Shown here: piece by piece, positions 27,420-38,822 of the stretch
How the letters are laid out: each line of letters starts with the position of its first letter
Numbering within the stretch: position 1 is the stretch's first letter
Source: Diphasiastrum complanatum
Lineage: Eukaryota > Streptophyta > Lycopodiopsida > Lycopodiales > Lycopodiaceae
DNA: 64,000 nt
Direction: 5' to 3'
Assembly (NCBI GenBank): GCA_029204225.1
Contig: CM055092.1
Location: 85,914,032-85,978,031, forward strand
Notes under the pieces: model-generated
The model's database searches: none
Told to the model about the DNA's origin: nothing
What the model saw: the letters and a program-made list of their open reading frames with translations, nothing else
Translations under genes and position numbers: made by a program

Positions 27420-27872
27420 AGAAAGGGGAACGACATTTGGTATAAGACATGGAGGCGTCCGAGGTGTATCAACCGAAGAAAGGATGTGTCTTTATCTCAT
27501 TATTTAAAAAACTTTCAAAATAATGAGATTTGTGTACATCATTCATCTTTCAATCCATATGCAACCACTGTCATTATGGCCATCAAATCATTATCAATTT
27601 GTTTAGGAGGCCATAAGTACGTGAGAGTAACATATAAAATAATTTTTGTGAAAAGGGATTTAACTATTAAAATATTGGGTTATACTCCCAATGAGACTAT
27701 TTTAGCATTCATAGATGTGTCTAATTTTCAAGATCTTGGTAACATGATGATGGATCTTTGTGATCCTTTTGAGTCAAGGAGGACTCTTGATTTCCTTACG
27801 GAGTTGCAGCTGTTTTCAAATGTGTTCGAACAAAGCCATGTCTACAATGTCTATTGCATAAAATTCTCATAA
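27420..27872 (+). CDS. Unrecognised terminal exon or open frame
   Basis: An open frame runs from about 27,420 to a stop at 27,872 and encodes about 145 residues, including RRPRCINRRKDVSLSHYLKN, SLSICLGGHKYVRVTYKI and FIDVSNFQDLGNMMMDLCD. No ATG lies at its start in this frame. A plausible 3' splice site (CTAATTTAG just before AAAGGGG) suggests an internal or terminal exon. A TATA-like word CTATAAATAG at 27,311-27,320 lies upstream, but an ATG at 27,449 leads into a different, short frame. Composition matches the neighbouring orphan genes. Family and function unknown. Confidence 0.4.
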   Translation, partial: RKGNDIWYKTWRRPRCINRRKDVSLSHYLKNFQNNEICVHHSSFNPYATTVIMAIKSLSICLGGHKYVRVTYKIIFVKRDLTIKILGYTPNETILAFIDVSNFQDLGNMMMDLCDPFESRRTLDFLTELQLFSNVFEQSHVYNVYCIKFS

Positions 27873-28619
27873 GAAAAATGTGATAAGCTTTTTCCATTTT
27901 AAACTAGCAAGATAACGTCACGATGAGTAACTCTTTGCCATTCATACATAAAGTAATACCAAAGGCTGCTAAAAGAACTCCATTTTAATAACTATCTCTG
28001 ATATTTCTTAGGGACAAATTTTCTCTCCACAAACCACACTAACTAAAACCAGGAGCATATTCCTGCCGAGTAACGCAATCCAGTATTTCTTGAAAGGCAC
28101 AAGAGTTCAACATTCTCATGCAAAGTTTATAACCGAAATTCTCAAATGATAGCATGGAAGTCCAAAACTTCTGGACTCAACCAAGTATATGTATAACTGT
28201 CTGCATGAATCCAAAAAACGAATATTGCTAAGTATGACCTAATTCAATAAAACTAGAAAAATGCTACTCTTTCTCACCAGCTATTTCCAACGGTAGACGA
28301 AACACTGTTGAACCTCAAAGAAGGTGATCAATACATACCCAAGGTTTAGGTTGACGTTTGACAGAAATTTGACTAGTTCAGTGGTCTCCTTGAGTTTTCG
28401 AAGGTATTTTTAAAACTTTTTGTCAACACAGGCATAAACTATAAAGCTCGTGACATATCCAATTGATATTATAATGTTATTTCGTGATGCTATGGGTGGA
28501 GGTCATTTTGCAGAATTCTTGTGGAATATTCAATTTGTCAATGATTCACATTCATTGATCAGCAGATCGTCTCTTCCGGTCCTTCTCTGTTTCTATGTGT
28601 GACTTTTATCACAATTGGA

Positions 28620-30207
28620 TTATCCTAAATGGGCTATACAGGTTGCAATCTCTTCATATCTTGCTTTCAAAATTTTCAGAAACATGTTCTTTTCCAGGCA
28701 ACAGTTGTACAAAACTGGGAAGGGAACCACACAAAAAATTGACAAGATTCTGTTTCTGTGATCTACATCTGTACTCTTGCTTGTTTCTCATAAAGTGTGA
28801 AAGACCTAAAAAGACTACCCACATGAAAAAAAAGCATACCTAATACTCTCCTTCATTTCATTCAGGCGTTTCTCTTGATGTTGCTGATCCCGTATGCGAG
28901 CAATATTATCAGCATAAGTTCGAACAACACAAAAAACAACTTTCGAGCATCAACAAGCATGGACATGAGGTCTTTGTCTTGTGGCGTGATTCTGTTGTTT
29001 ATCACGAAGATCACAGCGCTGGTCTCGTTTTCAAAGAGATTATATGCTTTTGCAAATTGCTCCGAACTGAGCTTTCCGTCTTTCCTGCACCCAGGATAAA
29101 TGTACAAATATGAGCAAACAAACTGCATAACGGACTATTCTTATGTAAAAGAATCCACTTTCAATAATCAGATAAGCCCTTTCGTTGGAAACTTGGTTAA
29201 AGATTTGTGAGCAATTTCTTTTCCAAGAAATTGCACAACGATTCTTGTCTTCCTGGTTGCATGCATATGACCTTAATGGGCTATGATTTGGATCATTGAT
29301 AACAAAAAACATCACAGAAAATCTCCTATTGGCTGTTGTAACTTCAATAATTTTCTCATTGTCTTTACCTTGTCAAATATGCTTATGTTACTTATAATAT
29401 GGATAGAGCTGTTGCCGCATATTTTCAAGATCTACTTGCCTACCCTTTTTATGCTCAAAACTTTTGCTGGGAATTTAAACTGACCAGTTTCCATTCTCCT
29501 ACCGGAAAGCTTTAAGCTTTTCACTTGTTGTTAAGATGTTTTCTTAAGCCCTATCAGAAACTAAGATTAGCTAACTCCAGCGTTACGATTTTCAGATCCT
29601 ACTATTAGCTAACTCAAGCGTTACGACCGTTTCAGCCTGGTCCACTGAAATAATTGCAAGAGAATAGCTGAGTTGTGAAAGTAGGTCATCAAACCTGCTT
29701 GAAAGAGTGAAAGAAATTGGAAGTTGGAACCCACAGAATTTGCCACATGGCAAAACAACTCACATTATTACATACGGAAAGTAGAATCTGATTCATCTGT
29801 AAAATGTGCTGGACAGGAGATGAAAAGGACCTATGCTAGTGCGTGTGAGAAAGACCTCAACAATTCGCTATAGGAAATTTTTGAGAAGTAATAATGCAGA
29901 GCTAAGAGGACTCAATTTACTGACCTAAAATTGCAAGGCCCCACCATAAACTGAGTCCCTTACTACCTAATAGAGAATTCATTTGCCAAGTTCAAAATCA
30001 CTGCAGGTTTACCTAATGCAAAGGCCACTAGAAAATCTATTTCCCGATCACAAATTTGATACCTGTTGTGTAGTTCAGGTCTCAAAGGATTGTGCCAAAA
30101 CCATGCGTAAGTTGCAACCAGAAAGTGCTTACATACCCTCCATGTTGTGTAGCGTTGGCATGCTTGCCATAATTGCGGGGAATATCTAGCACGCGAAGGC
30201 CATAAAC
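28620..30207 (-). pseudogene. Broken duplicate of the IRG-like GTPase
   Basis: Exon D (about 28,762-28,620) and exon C (about 29,096-28,845) match copy A. Exon C carries two extra bases near 28,938, which shift the frame after MSMLVDARK. The exon A remnant reads GLRVLDIPRNYGKHAN, where copy A has DIPGYDG, and the sequence jumps at about 30,207 to what corresponds to 3,160 of copy A. The Walker A loop is therefore deleted. This copy cannot encode a working GTPase. Confidence 0.75.
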
Positions 30208-31574
30208 CTTCCTACTATTGTATTGCCCTTCAAAATACATTAAAACGGGTAAAACGCCCGTCAAATTTTAGTACTGAATTAAATAGATTAAACAGTTATT
30301 TGGCTATTCTGGGGTGGGCACCACCACGTCTCCTAAAGGATTCTTTTCTTCAACTAATGGGGTTTGTCAACAACCCAACAAACACATTGCAACAGCCTAG
30401 GCTAAAAAAAAAAAGGTAAAGAGGATCATGTAATGTTTAGCGCACTTTCCCATGGACAGGAATCACTGATTTTTCCCTGCATCTTCTTAAAATCCTTCTT
30501 CAGATGAGTAGTGGCTTCAGAGATTCCTCTACTCACCCTTTGAAACCACTACTCACTAGAATCTAGAACCTCGTCCGATCTCAGTCTCTCCTCTCCATGG
30601 GGACTCACTCTTAGTGGAATGTGTCGTTGCCATTCGGTAGGCTAAGTCAATGAATGGCATATGCAACAACTTTACTCAATTTGACTATGTCTTATGAGTC
30701 TTGACTTTTGTTTCCTTGCCAATTATGTGGCACATGAGATCCACTTTTTAGTATAAGGGAAGTTCCACGATGGGAGGCAATGTCGTTTCTTGACAAGAGC
30801 TGATCTCATCTTGTGGCCTACCACGACATAAAACATAGGTGGAAAATGGAAACCAATTTTTTTATCTTATTTCATTTTATATTTTAGCATGATTGAGAAT
30901 TGTGTGCCTACTATTTATAGTAAATGCATCTTACAAATGTTCACGATGCTTCCATTGATTTTTATCTATAAAACTTTACATATTTATAACATTCATTTAA
31001 CGCTATCTATTTTTAGACAAGCATAATTTTTTGCCATTTAAGTGTTCCTCAAAATACACACCAAATTTTCCACGAATGGTTTATCTGCTATTTTGAGGCT
31101 ACACAAATTAAACCATTTTGTATAGGAATCCCCCATTCAAGGGCCTTCCCCGGTGTGAGGGCTCACTATCGAGAAAGGACTAAGGGCGACGAGTCCTTCC
31201 CCAACATAAAGCCTTGGTGCAAAATAAATCAATTTTAACTATTTTTATTAAGTTTAATAAATGTAAGATAATTATTTATACTACGTGCAGTCTTACAAAT
31301 GCGTAATGGATACTTATGGCTTATTTTGTCCATTTTGTGGGCAGCCTAAGCATAATGTGTCACTACTACTTTTTGAAATTGCAGAAACAAAATTCAAGTG
31401 GCATACTACATGGCATAACTTTAAGTAATAAATATTGTAGAAAATACATAATCCTATTCCATTTCAGAATGCCTATTTTGTTTGGTGATTGTCATGTGAA
31501 AAGGAGACAACCCAAGTGTTGATTACGTTTCATAAAAGTCATGTGAAAAAAAGCACAGGTACCCATTACGCAAT

Positions 31575-31704
31575 GGAAGTTGCTAAGCAAAGGACATTAT
31601 GCCTAGTTCAGCTTTCCAAAATTTGTAGGCTCGGCCCCTCCGGACCTCGCCTAAAAATTCTAGAAATTCTTACTGGGCATAATGTCCTCTGCTCAGCACC
31701 TTCC
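31575..31704. mobile_element. Fold-back element, copy B
   Basis: GGAAGTTGCTAAGCAAAGGA at the left pairs with the right arm ending in CTCAGCACCTTCC. It is the counterpart of the element at 4,760-4,889. Confidence 0.7.
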
Positions 31705-32225
31705 ATAATACATAACGTACTTCTATCAATTTTGATCTATATTAAAAAAAAACCTACACATTTGTGAGGTTCATTCAGTGATGTATGCTTTAAGACAAGC
31801 ACAATTGTGCCATTTATGCATTCCTCAAAATACATTGTAAATTTTGCACCAATTCTTTAAGCCCGAGTGATGCACACTTTTTACACCTTGAAAATCCCAC
31901 ACTATAACTTCTCCATTTTTTCATGAATCGGGCCCTTGGCCTACCGCCCTCAAGCCCCAACTTGTGAGTTGGGGCATTTCGCTGTACTTAATAGAAGTAC
32001 AAGAATCACATGTTGGAAAACCCAAGTTTTGGAAAATGTGGTGATGTAGAAAGACATTCTTCTCATTCTCAAAGGGAGAAGTGGGAGCTCCAGAGTATGA
32101 AATCAAACAAATATACCAATGTATCTCTCACCAATGTCTACATTTGCTTATTTATGGACAAAAGTGAATCTAGCTAGCTCATAAAAACATGAATTACCGA
32201 TTACATTTGTGTTGAGGCATTTAAA

Positions 32226-32228
<3 letters not shown>

Positions 32229-32290
<62 letters not shown>
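32229..32290. repeat. (CT)31 microsatellite at a transposon junction
   Basis: It separates duplication copy B from the copia reverse transcriptase that starts about three bases further on. Confidence 0.97.
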
Positions 32291-32292
<2 letters not shown>

Positions 32293-32293
<1 letters not shown>

Positions 32294-33341
32294 TTTACAT
32301 GTTGCAACCCGAAGATTATATTATCGAGGGTAAGCACAATCATGTTTGTAAACTCCATAAGGCACTTTATGGCTTGAAGCAGTCTGCTCGAGCATGGTTT
32401 CAAAGGATCAGTACTTTCCTCATTGATCACGGTTATACACCTAGCTCTTAAGATTCAAACATTTACTTCAAAGCAGTGTAGCAGTCTTTTATCATTATCA
32501 CATTATACGTGGATGATACATTGCTTTTCAGCAACAGTACCGATCTGATAAAAGAGGAGAAGACAATGCTATCTTCCGAATTTGACATGACCGATCTGGG
32601 CGAAGCTCATTTCTGCCTTGGTAAACAAATCCACAGAGACAGAAAACAAAAGTTGATCTACATTACACAACAGAGATACATCTACAACATTTTAGTCCAA
32701 TATAACCTGATCAACTGCAAGTTAGCTCTCTCACCAATGGAACCAATAGCTTTTGTAGTCAACTCTCTCAATCAGTTTATGACTAATCATGGTATAACAC
32801 ATTGGAAGGCTCTTATTAGAGTCATGAGATATCTTCGAACTACGATGGACTTTTGCTTTTGTTATGGAGCAGTCGACAAAGACAAACTCAATTTTCTCAG
32901 TGATTACACAGATGCGAGTTAGGTAGGAGATGTAGACACTCGTAAATCTACTTCCGGATTTACATTCTTCCTCAACAATGGTCCAATTTCCTGTTACAGT
33001 CATAAGCAATCTTCGATAGCTCTATTTTCCACTGAATCAAAGTATATCGCAGCTTCTCAAGCTACAAAGGAAGCAATTTGGTCAAGGAACTTACTCTCAG
33101 ATATCAGTCTGAATCAATAAGCTCCGACGACATTATTTTGTGATAATCAAAGTGCCATCACTTTATCAGCCAATCCTAGATTTCATTCTAGGAGTAAGCA
33201 CATTGAACTGAAGTATCATTTCATCAAAAGCAAAGTTTTCAACAAAGAGGTCAGATTGCAGTACTGTAGAACGCAAGATATGACATCAAATGTTTTTACT
33301 AAAGCATTGAGTTTGGAGTCTCACACAAAAGATTCTGTGTA
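32293..33341 (+). pseudogene. 3' half of copia pol (RT and RNase H)
   Basis: It begins HIYMLQPEDYIIEG, inside the reverse transcriptase, followed by KALYGLKQSARAWF, a stop at 32,450, ITLYVDDTLLFSN, and DMTDLGEAHFCLGKQI. About 40 residues are missing at about 32,750, where SPMEPIAF jumps to VVNSLNQFM. The RNase H region keeps DVDTRKSTSGF, FCDNQSAITLS and SKHIELKYHFIK, with several stops. It ends near 33,341. Confidence 0.9.
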
Positions 33342-33379
33342 GAACTAAGTTTGAAGGTCAAGGCATTCAAGGATTCAGA

Positions 33380-33390
33380 TTAAGGGGGAG
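33380..33390 (+). promoter_or_regulatory. Polypurine tract
   Basis: TTAAGGGGGAG lies directly before LTR start TGTTGGATTATTC. Confidence 0.85.
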
Positions 33391-34279
33391 TGTTGGATTA
33401 TTCTTCTTCTTATCAATCGTCTAATCGGTTTTAATCTTCATCCATTGTTTATCCAGTTCTGTGGATTTTCCCGTGTGTTTACATCGTCTATAGAATTACA
33501 AGTGTTTTTCACAGTCTATAGAATTACACGGAGTTTAACGACAGTGTTACATTTTTCGCCTGACAGAAATCTTGTGCAAATATGCAATGTCGCATTTTTC
33601 ACATTTTTCAAAGAGCCTCAAATGTTAAGGAAATGATACTGGCAAAGTGTGGGGCAACCCTTAATAAGATTTAAGAGCACGTTCAACTTTTTCGCCATTT
33701 TTCGAAAAATCCGACAGTGTCGCATGTGGCTGTTTTAGTTCATTTATGCAGAGCTACAGTTTTGGTTCATTTATGCAGATAGAACGTTTACGGCCAATTT
33801 CGCCACTTATCAACAATCAATGACAAGGACCAGATGGATCCCATCGGATTACCAGCCAACTGGTGATAGCAATTGATGACCTAGTTTTTTAGTATAAATA
33901 GTTGTTCATTTCATACAGATTAATCAATTGAAAATCAAAATTATCAGAAGCGTTTGAATAGTTAGCTCTCTCTCTCTCTCTCTCTCAAGCCTGCGAGCTT
34001 GAACACTCCTGAGCAATCTAGCTCACTTTTTAGAGTTGTTTTAGAGATTGTTATTGCGCTACTGCTCATCATCATTGCGCATTAATTTAGACTTTCATTT
34101 TAGTCGCTCAGAGATAGCATAGAGTACATGGCTTCGATCCGCAACTTATTGTACTCATTTACTTCTATTTTGTTTTGAATCAATACTATTCTTTATTGCA
34201 TGCAGTTTCATCTCAGATTGTATGCGTTTCTATATTTCTTCGCGACTAATTATTTGTCTGATAATCTTCAATGCTTACA
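33391..34279 (+). mobile_element. 3' LTR of the copia half-element
   Basis: It starts TGTTGGATT after the polypurine tract. A TATA box, TATAAATA, is at about 33,893. A (CT)10 run lies at 33,966-33,986. The words ACAGTGT(T/C)GCATTTTT recur near 33,530, 33,580 and 33,715. The right end is tentative: CA at 34,279 is followed at once by a MITE, and the LTR may continue after it. Confidence 0.65.
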
Positions 34280-34280
34280 T

Positions 34281-34651
34281 TAGAGGAGTTTTGAGCTCCA
34301 AGAAGACCCTTTAAGAATTCATGCAAGATGTAGTTTATATTATAAAAATATTATAACAATAATACTTTTGGCTTGCCATAAATTTCAAATCGTAGCTTAG
34401 AAGTATGTCATGTAACATATCATTGGAAAGCCCTTGTCGAGTGCTTTCCAATGCACCAAACTCGCTAAATTTGGACTTACCACTAAAAAGTTATGCCATT
34501 TTTACTGTGAAATCAAAATGTGGACTCAAAAAGTTACGTTACATAGATTTCAAATTTGAGTGTTTTGATTGGTCCATGTGTAAGAAAAAATTGTGAAAGA
34601 ATATAAAAAGAATCTTTACAAAGGGTCTTTTTTGGATTTAGAACTCCTCTA
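34281..34651. mobile_element. MITE with inverted ends ATTAGAGGAGTT
   Basis: ATTAGAGGAGTT (34,279-34,290) and AACTCCTCTAAT (34,642-34,653) are perfect inverted ends. The match continues imperfectly to AAGACCCTTT on the left and AAAGGGTCTT on the right. A TA dinucleotide at each border fits a Tc1/mariner-type duplication, but the superfamily is uncertain. No coding capacity. Confidence 0.7.
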
Positions 34652-34879
34652 ATGATTGTTTGCCTACATAATCACTGTAGTATTGACGATTTCAAAGTTA
34701 GTTACTACAAGTTCAAACGTGATTTCTATCACTATTGTTTTGTTTGAAATTGATAGGCGTAGTCATGCACTGGAAAGATGAAGATAGTTTATTTCGCCAT
34801 GCACGAAAGGTTTTCTTTTCGAGCTAGACCTATCTTCTGCATTACCACTTTTCGATAATTAAATTAAAAGATCTAATCA

Positions 34880-35370
34880 AAAGAAAAAGCATTAGCCTTA
34901 AACAGAACTGATTCTAGTTTCCTGTCATTGTCATCCATGCACAGCAGCTGCCTTCTGCCCATTGTAGTGCATTCCTTCATGCTGCAGACCTTCGCTCTTC
35001 GCCAAAAGGCACTTTCGCGACTTTAAGGGCAAGTGTCACTTTTTCAAGGGCAGGTGTCGCCTTTTTACCTGAAAGGGGAATAACGCGATAGTTGGCTAAA
35101 AAACATTTCTAAGGCATTTGGAGACAGTGTCGCTTTTCCCCGAAAGGCGAAAAACGCGACAATGTCACTTTTTACCGAAGGGCAAAAAAGCTGACTTTAG
35201 GGCATAAACCAATTTTAAGACAAGTGTTGCTTTTCTAAGGGAAAGTATCGCTTTTCTAAGGGCAGTGTCGCTTTTTCAAAAAAAAGCCGACAGTAAGCCT
35301 AAAAATGTTTCTAAGACATTTTAGTTGCAGTGTCGCCTTTTTTGCAGAAATGCAAAAAAATGCGACAATG
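34880..35370. repeat. Degenerate GTGTCGCTTTT repeat array
   Basis: Words of the form AGTGTCGC(C/T)TTTT, often followed by GAAAGGCGAAAAACGCGAC, recur about eight times, many as short hairpins. Related words lie in the LTR at 33,391, so this block may be LTR-derived. Confidence 0.6.
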
Positions 35371-35578
35371 TCTAAAAAAGTTGCCAGAGTTATTTTCTAA
35401 GTGTTTTAAGCCTAGGAATGAATTTTCCTCATGACCCAAAAATGTGAATCGTGTGACGAAACAGTTCAAAAATGCATTGTGCGAAACATAGTTTAAAAAT
35501 GCACAGTCACTAAAAACAACAAAGGAAAAACTACGGAAAAATGCTAAGGTTGAAATATAGGAACTCTTAGTTTCTTCA

Positions 35579-37537
35579 TCAGGACCTTTGTAATGGATCG
35601 ATTTTGTAGATAGGCGGCTGTAGTAACAACTTCTGCCCAGAATTTTTTTGGAAGAGAGACATGGGCCAACATGCTCTTGGCACTTTCGATGAGTGTTCAA
35701 TTATTCCTCTCAGCCACACCATTGGACTGAGGTGAGTAGTTGGTTGTGTATTGTTGATGTATTCCATTGGCCTTGTAGAAGTCCTTGAATTATGTGGAGA
35801 TATACTCTCTCCCTCCATCTGTGCATAGAGATTTGATCTTCCTTTGGGTCTGATTTTGAACAGACACCTTGAACTACTTAGAGAACTTGAATGCTTCTTA
35901 TTTGTTCTTCAGAAAATAAGTAGCAGTCCTTCGTGAGAAGTCGTCGATGAAGGTTAGTGAATAGAGAACACCCCTGTCGAAGCAGTTTGCATAGGGCCAC
36001 AAATGTCACTATGTACAAGGTCTAACAAGCCCTTGGAAGTATGAAGTGAGTCTGAAATGAAAGGGCTTCTAGCATGCTTGCTGATAATACAACTTTTGCA
36101 TGGAGAAGTTGGCTTGCTGACTGAAGGCAGATCTTGTACTAGACTCCGAGCTGTCATTTGCTGAATACTGTTGAAGTTAAGATGGCCAAGTCTGAAATGC
36201 CAAAGCATATCAGTTGATGAAGTGGCTCTGTGAAGAGCATGACAGTTAGAAGAGTAACAGTGCTAAGTTTGTATAGATAATCGCTTCTTCTTCCGAAGGC
36301 TAGAACCTTTCGGGATTTGTCAAGAATGGTGCAGCCGTCTGTATCGAATTCAACCCTCCGATTTGAATCAGGGATTTTGCTAATTGAGATTAGATTCTTG
36401 GTCAGATTTGGAATGTGGAGAACGTTGGGGACAACAACTTGACTTCACCTCTCTTGAAATTCAACTCTAACCATTTCTTCACCTTCAATTGAATGATTTG
36501 AGTTGTCTTGAAGTTGCACAACTCAAGAGTGGGTGAATGGCTTGTAATCCTTGAACCAATCTTGATGGTGAGTTACATTTTGAGTTGCTTCGGAGTCCAA
36601 GTACCAAGAATCGATATTTTGTTGTTTTCCGACCTTGGTCATGAAGGTTGCTTCCTCCTATTGCTGGATTGAGTGACTGATTATAGCAGAATTTGCTTGC
36701 TGCTGGAACTATTTTTTCTTCTCGTTGTTATACTTCAAAGTTCAGCAATCCTTGATTTCATGGCCAATCCTCTTACAATATATGCAGAATAGTTTCTGCA
36801 CTGGTTGGAACGATGAAGAGGTTGAATTCGATCCTAAAGTAAAATTTGGTCTAGACTGCATGTTGTTCTTCTTGTCAATATATTTTGACTTTGTAGATCT
36901 CTTGGATCTAAACTTTTGATTTTTTCAATATAGAACCTGGGGATCTGGATCTGAGCCTGAGGATGATGCAGTCTTTCTGATCTCCTCTTGTAGAAGCATC
37001 AAGATTACTCTTGAAAGAGTGAGATGCTCCTGGGTCGATATTGCCATGAACCAATTTTCATCGGCATCAGGTAGACTTGATAATAGAGTCATAACATTAT
37101 TAGAATCCTCAATGATTGTGCCAGTTGCAGTCATCTGCTCCGTAGGATTTTTGAAAGTGTTGAGATGATCTTAAATTCTATCTGCATCAGACATTCTCAA
37201 GGTGAAAAATTTCTTCCTCAAGTGAAGCTTGGAAGTCATGTCTCTGATATCGTAGAGGATTGCTAGAATGTCCCAAGCATCCTTAGCAGTCTGAATAGCA
37301 CGTATGTGGCTGATCTGAGTATCCTTTATATTGAGGGTGATCATTGGCAAATGCTTTGCCAACTCTCAATTTCCATTTGGTGATGCTGGCTGCACCACCT
37401 TTTGGTTTGAGTTATGTGCCATCAATGATGTCCCACAATTCTTTGGCTACTAGTATGACCTTCATCTTGAACTTCTAGAGATGGTAGTTATTTCCATCGA
37501 GTTTGTCGATCAGAGAAAAACTAGAAGACGGATCCAT
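35579..37537 (-). pseudogene. copia gag, protease and integrase, truncated
   Basis: On the minus strand gag starts at ATG 37,537 (MDPSSSFSLIDKLDGNNYHL) with early stops. It continues KDAWDILAILYDIRDMTSKL and LLSSLPDADENWF. Decayed zinc-knuckle and protease stretches lie at about 36,900-36,250. The integrase zinc region is MLWHFRLGHLNFNSIQQM...CKSC, and the first catalytic Asp is kept in LVHSDICGPM at about 35,990. The catalytic Glu region is frameshifted near 35,740-35,690. The coding part ends near 35,579; reverse transcriptase and the 3' LTR are absent. Confidence 0.88.
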
Positions 37538-37664
37538 TATAGTTGAGCGAGATCGTTGATAGAAACAACGATTTTGGAATATTGTTGGCTGCGTGCTTGC
37601 TAGAATGATGTCTTGATAGAAAAAAGACTAATAATTCGTAGTAGAAATCAGATTATTGAACTGC

Positions 37665-37678
37665 CTGTTCTGATATCA
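37665..37678 (-). promoter_or_regulatory. Primer-binding site (mutated)
   Basis: The minus strand reads TGATATCAGAACAG directly after the LTR, a one- or two-base variant of the initiator Met-tRNA primer site. Confidence 0.75.
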
Positions 37679-38822
37679 TGTCGAAAATGGAGAGGATGAC
37701 TGGCAACGGAAGTCTAAACGAGCATGGGTGTAGGATTGGGAGTACCACAATTAGCAGAAGAAATGATTAAAATGAATAATTCAGATAAACGCAAATGAAC
37801 AATACGATAGTGAGATAGAAATTGCACTCTATTTACTGATTATCTACTTCAAAATATGTTGGTTTTATTCGCTTCTGAGGACACTCAGGTTTGTCACTCT
37901 TGCACTGAAGCACATGCATAAACAACCACAATCAGTCATGCATGCATGCCAAAGTGTTCAACCATTAGATCAGCATGCAAAATAGTTCAACAATGACTAA
38001 AATCCTACTCTAATACTGCAAAAACACATTGAAATCAGATCCTAACACTACTAAACTTGCATAAATCCACAAAACAAGAAACAAGAAACTAATGTACAAC
38101 ATTTTAGAAGTCCAAGAATCAAGAAACCAACCAGTCTTCTGATTTCTTGGACATCCCAAGAACATCAAAAACAGGGATGCAAGGAGATATGCAAGAATCA
38201 CACCACAAACCCAGTTTGTTTAGTTTACCTGAATGTTGATTCCTACATTAATCCACAAACAAGAAATGAAATCTAATCCATCTACGAACCACAACCACAC
38301 ACAAAGGAGAGAAGGGCAAGATCATAAATGCATTCGCTCAAGAAACAAGCATGATCAAGGAGCTCAATGGATGCACCAAAACTCGTGGAGGCTCTTCTCA
38401 TTTCAGCATGGAGTAGGTGCATTTCACAAAAAGCTCCTCTTCACCAAGAGGGAGTCTCTTAAATAAGCAAGAGAGCTCCTTAGGTGGCATCCTAGTGGCA
38501 TTTCCACATTATACAAATTACAAGTGGAATAATGCTCTCCACTAGAAGCCACCATCAAAAGGTGGCTCACTCTACTTTCTTTAAGAGAGGTCTACTTGCA
38601 TTTATTACTTTGCCTAGAAATACTAGTTCCTACATGGTCATTCCATCTTCTGGGATTCACCATGAGGCTTACACAGTTTCTACTTGACAGTACTGACTAG
38701 TATTCCTTGGCTCTCAATCTTCGTTCGTCTCGTCTTCTCAGAGACCTCCTCAGTCTAAGGTGAGAGGTGCTCTTGTCTAGCTCTGGTCGAGTATCTTGGG
38801 GATTCGTCAGAATCATCTAACA
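37679..38822 (-). mobile_element. 5' LTR of the minus-strand copia element
   Basis: On the minus strand it runs from TGTTAGATGATTCTGACG (38,822) to TTTTCGACA (37,679), with normal TG...CA ends. A close copy lies at 44,641-45,798. That copy has about 160 bp not present here (gap at about 37,877) but lacks the first 150 bp. Confidence 0.85.

Larger units (their letters stand above)
28071..32290. repeat. Segmental duplication, copy B
   Basis: Direct repeat of 257-5,473 about 27.8 kb away. It lacks the part holding the Walker A exon and the SINE insertion. It ends in a CT tract (32,229-32,290) like copy A, beyond which copia sequence begins. Confidence 0.9.

Noticed and set aside
24220-27872. 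Endogenous viral origin for the orphan gene cluster
   Set aside because: Considered because the proteins match no plant family I know, but no viral hallmark motif could be identified and the genes have introns.
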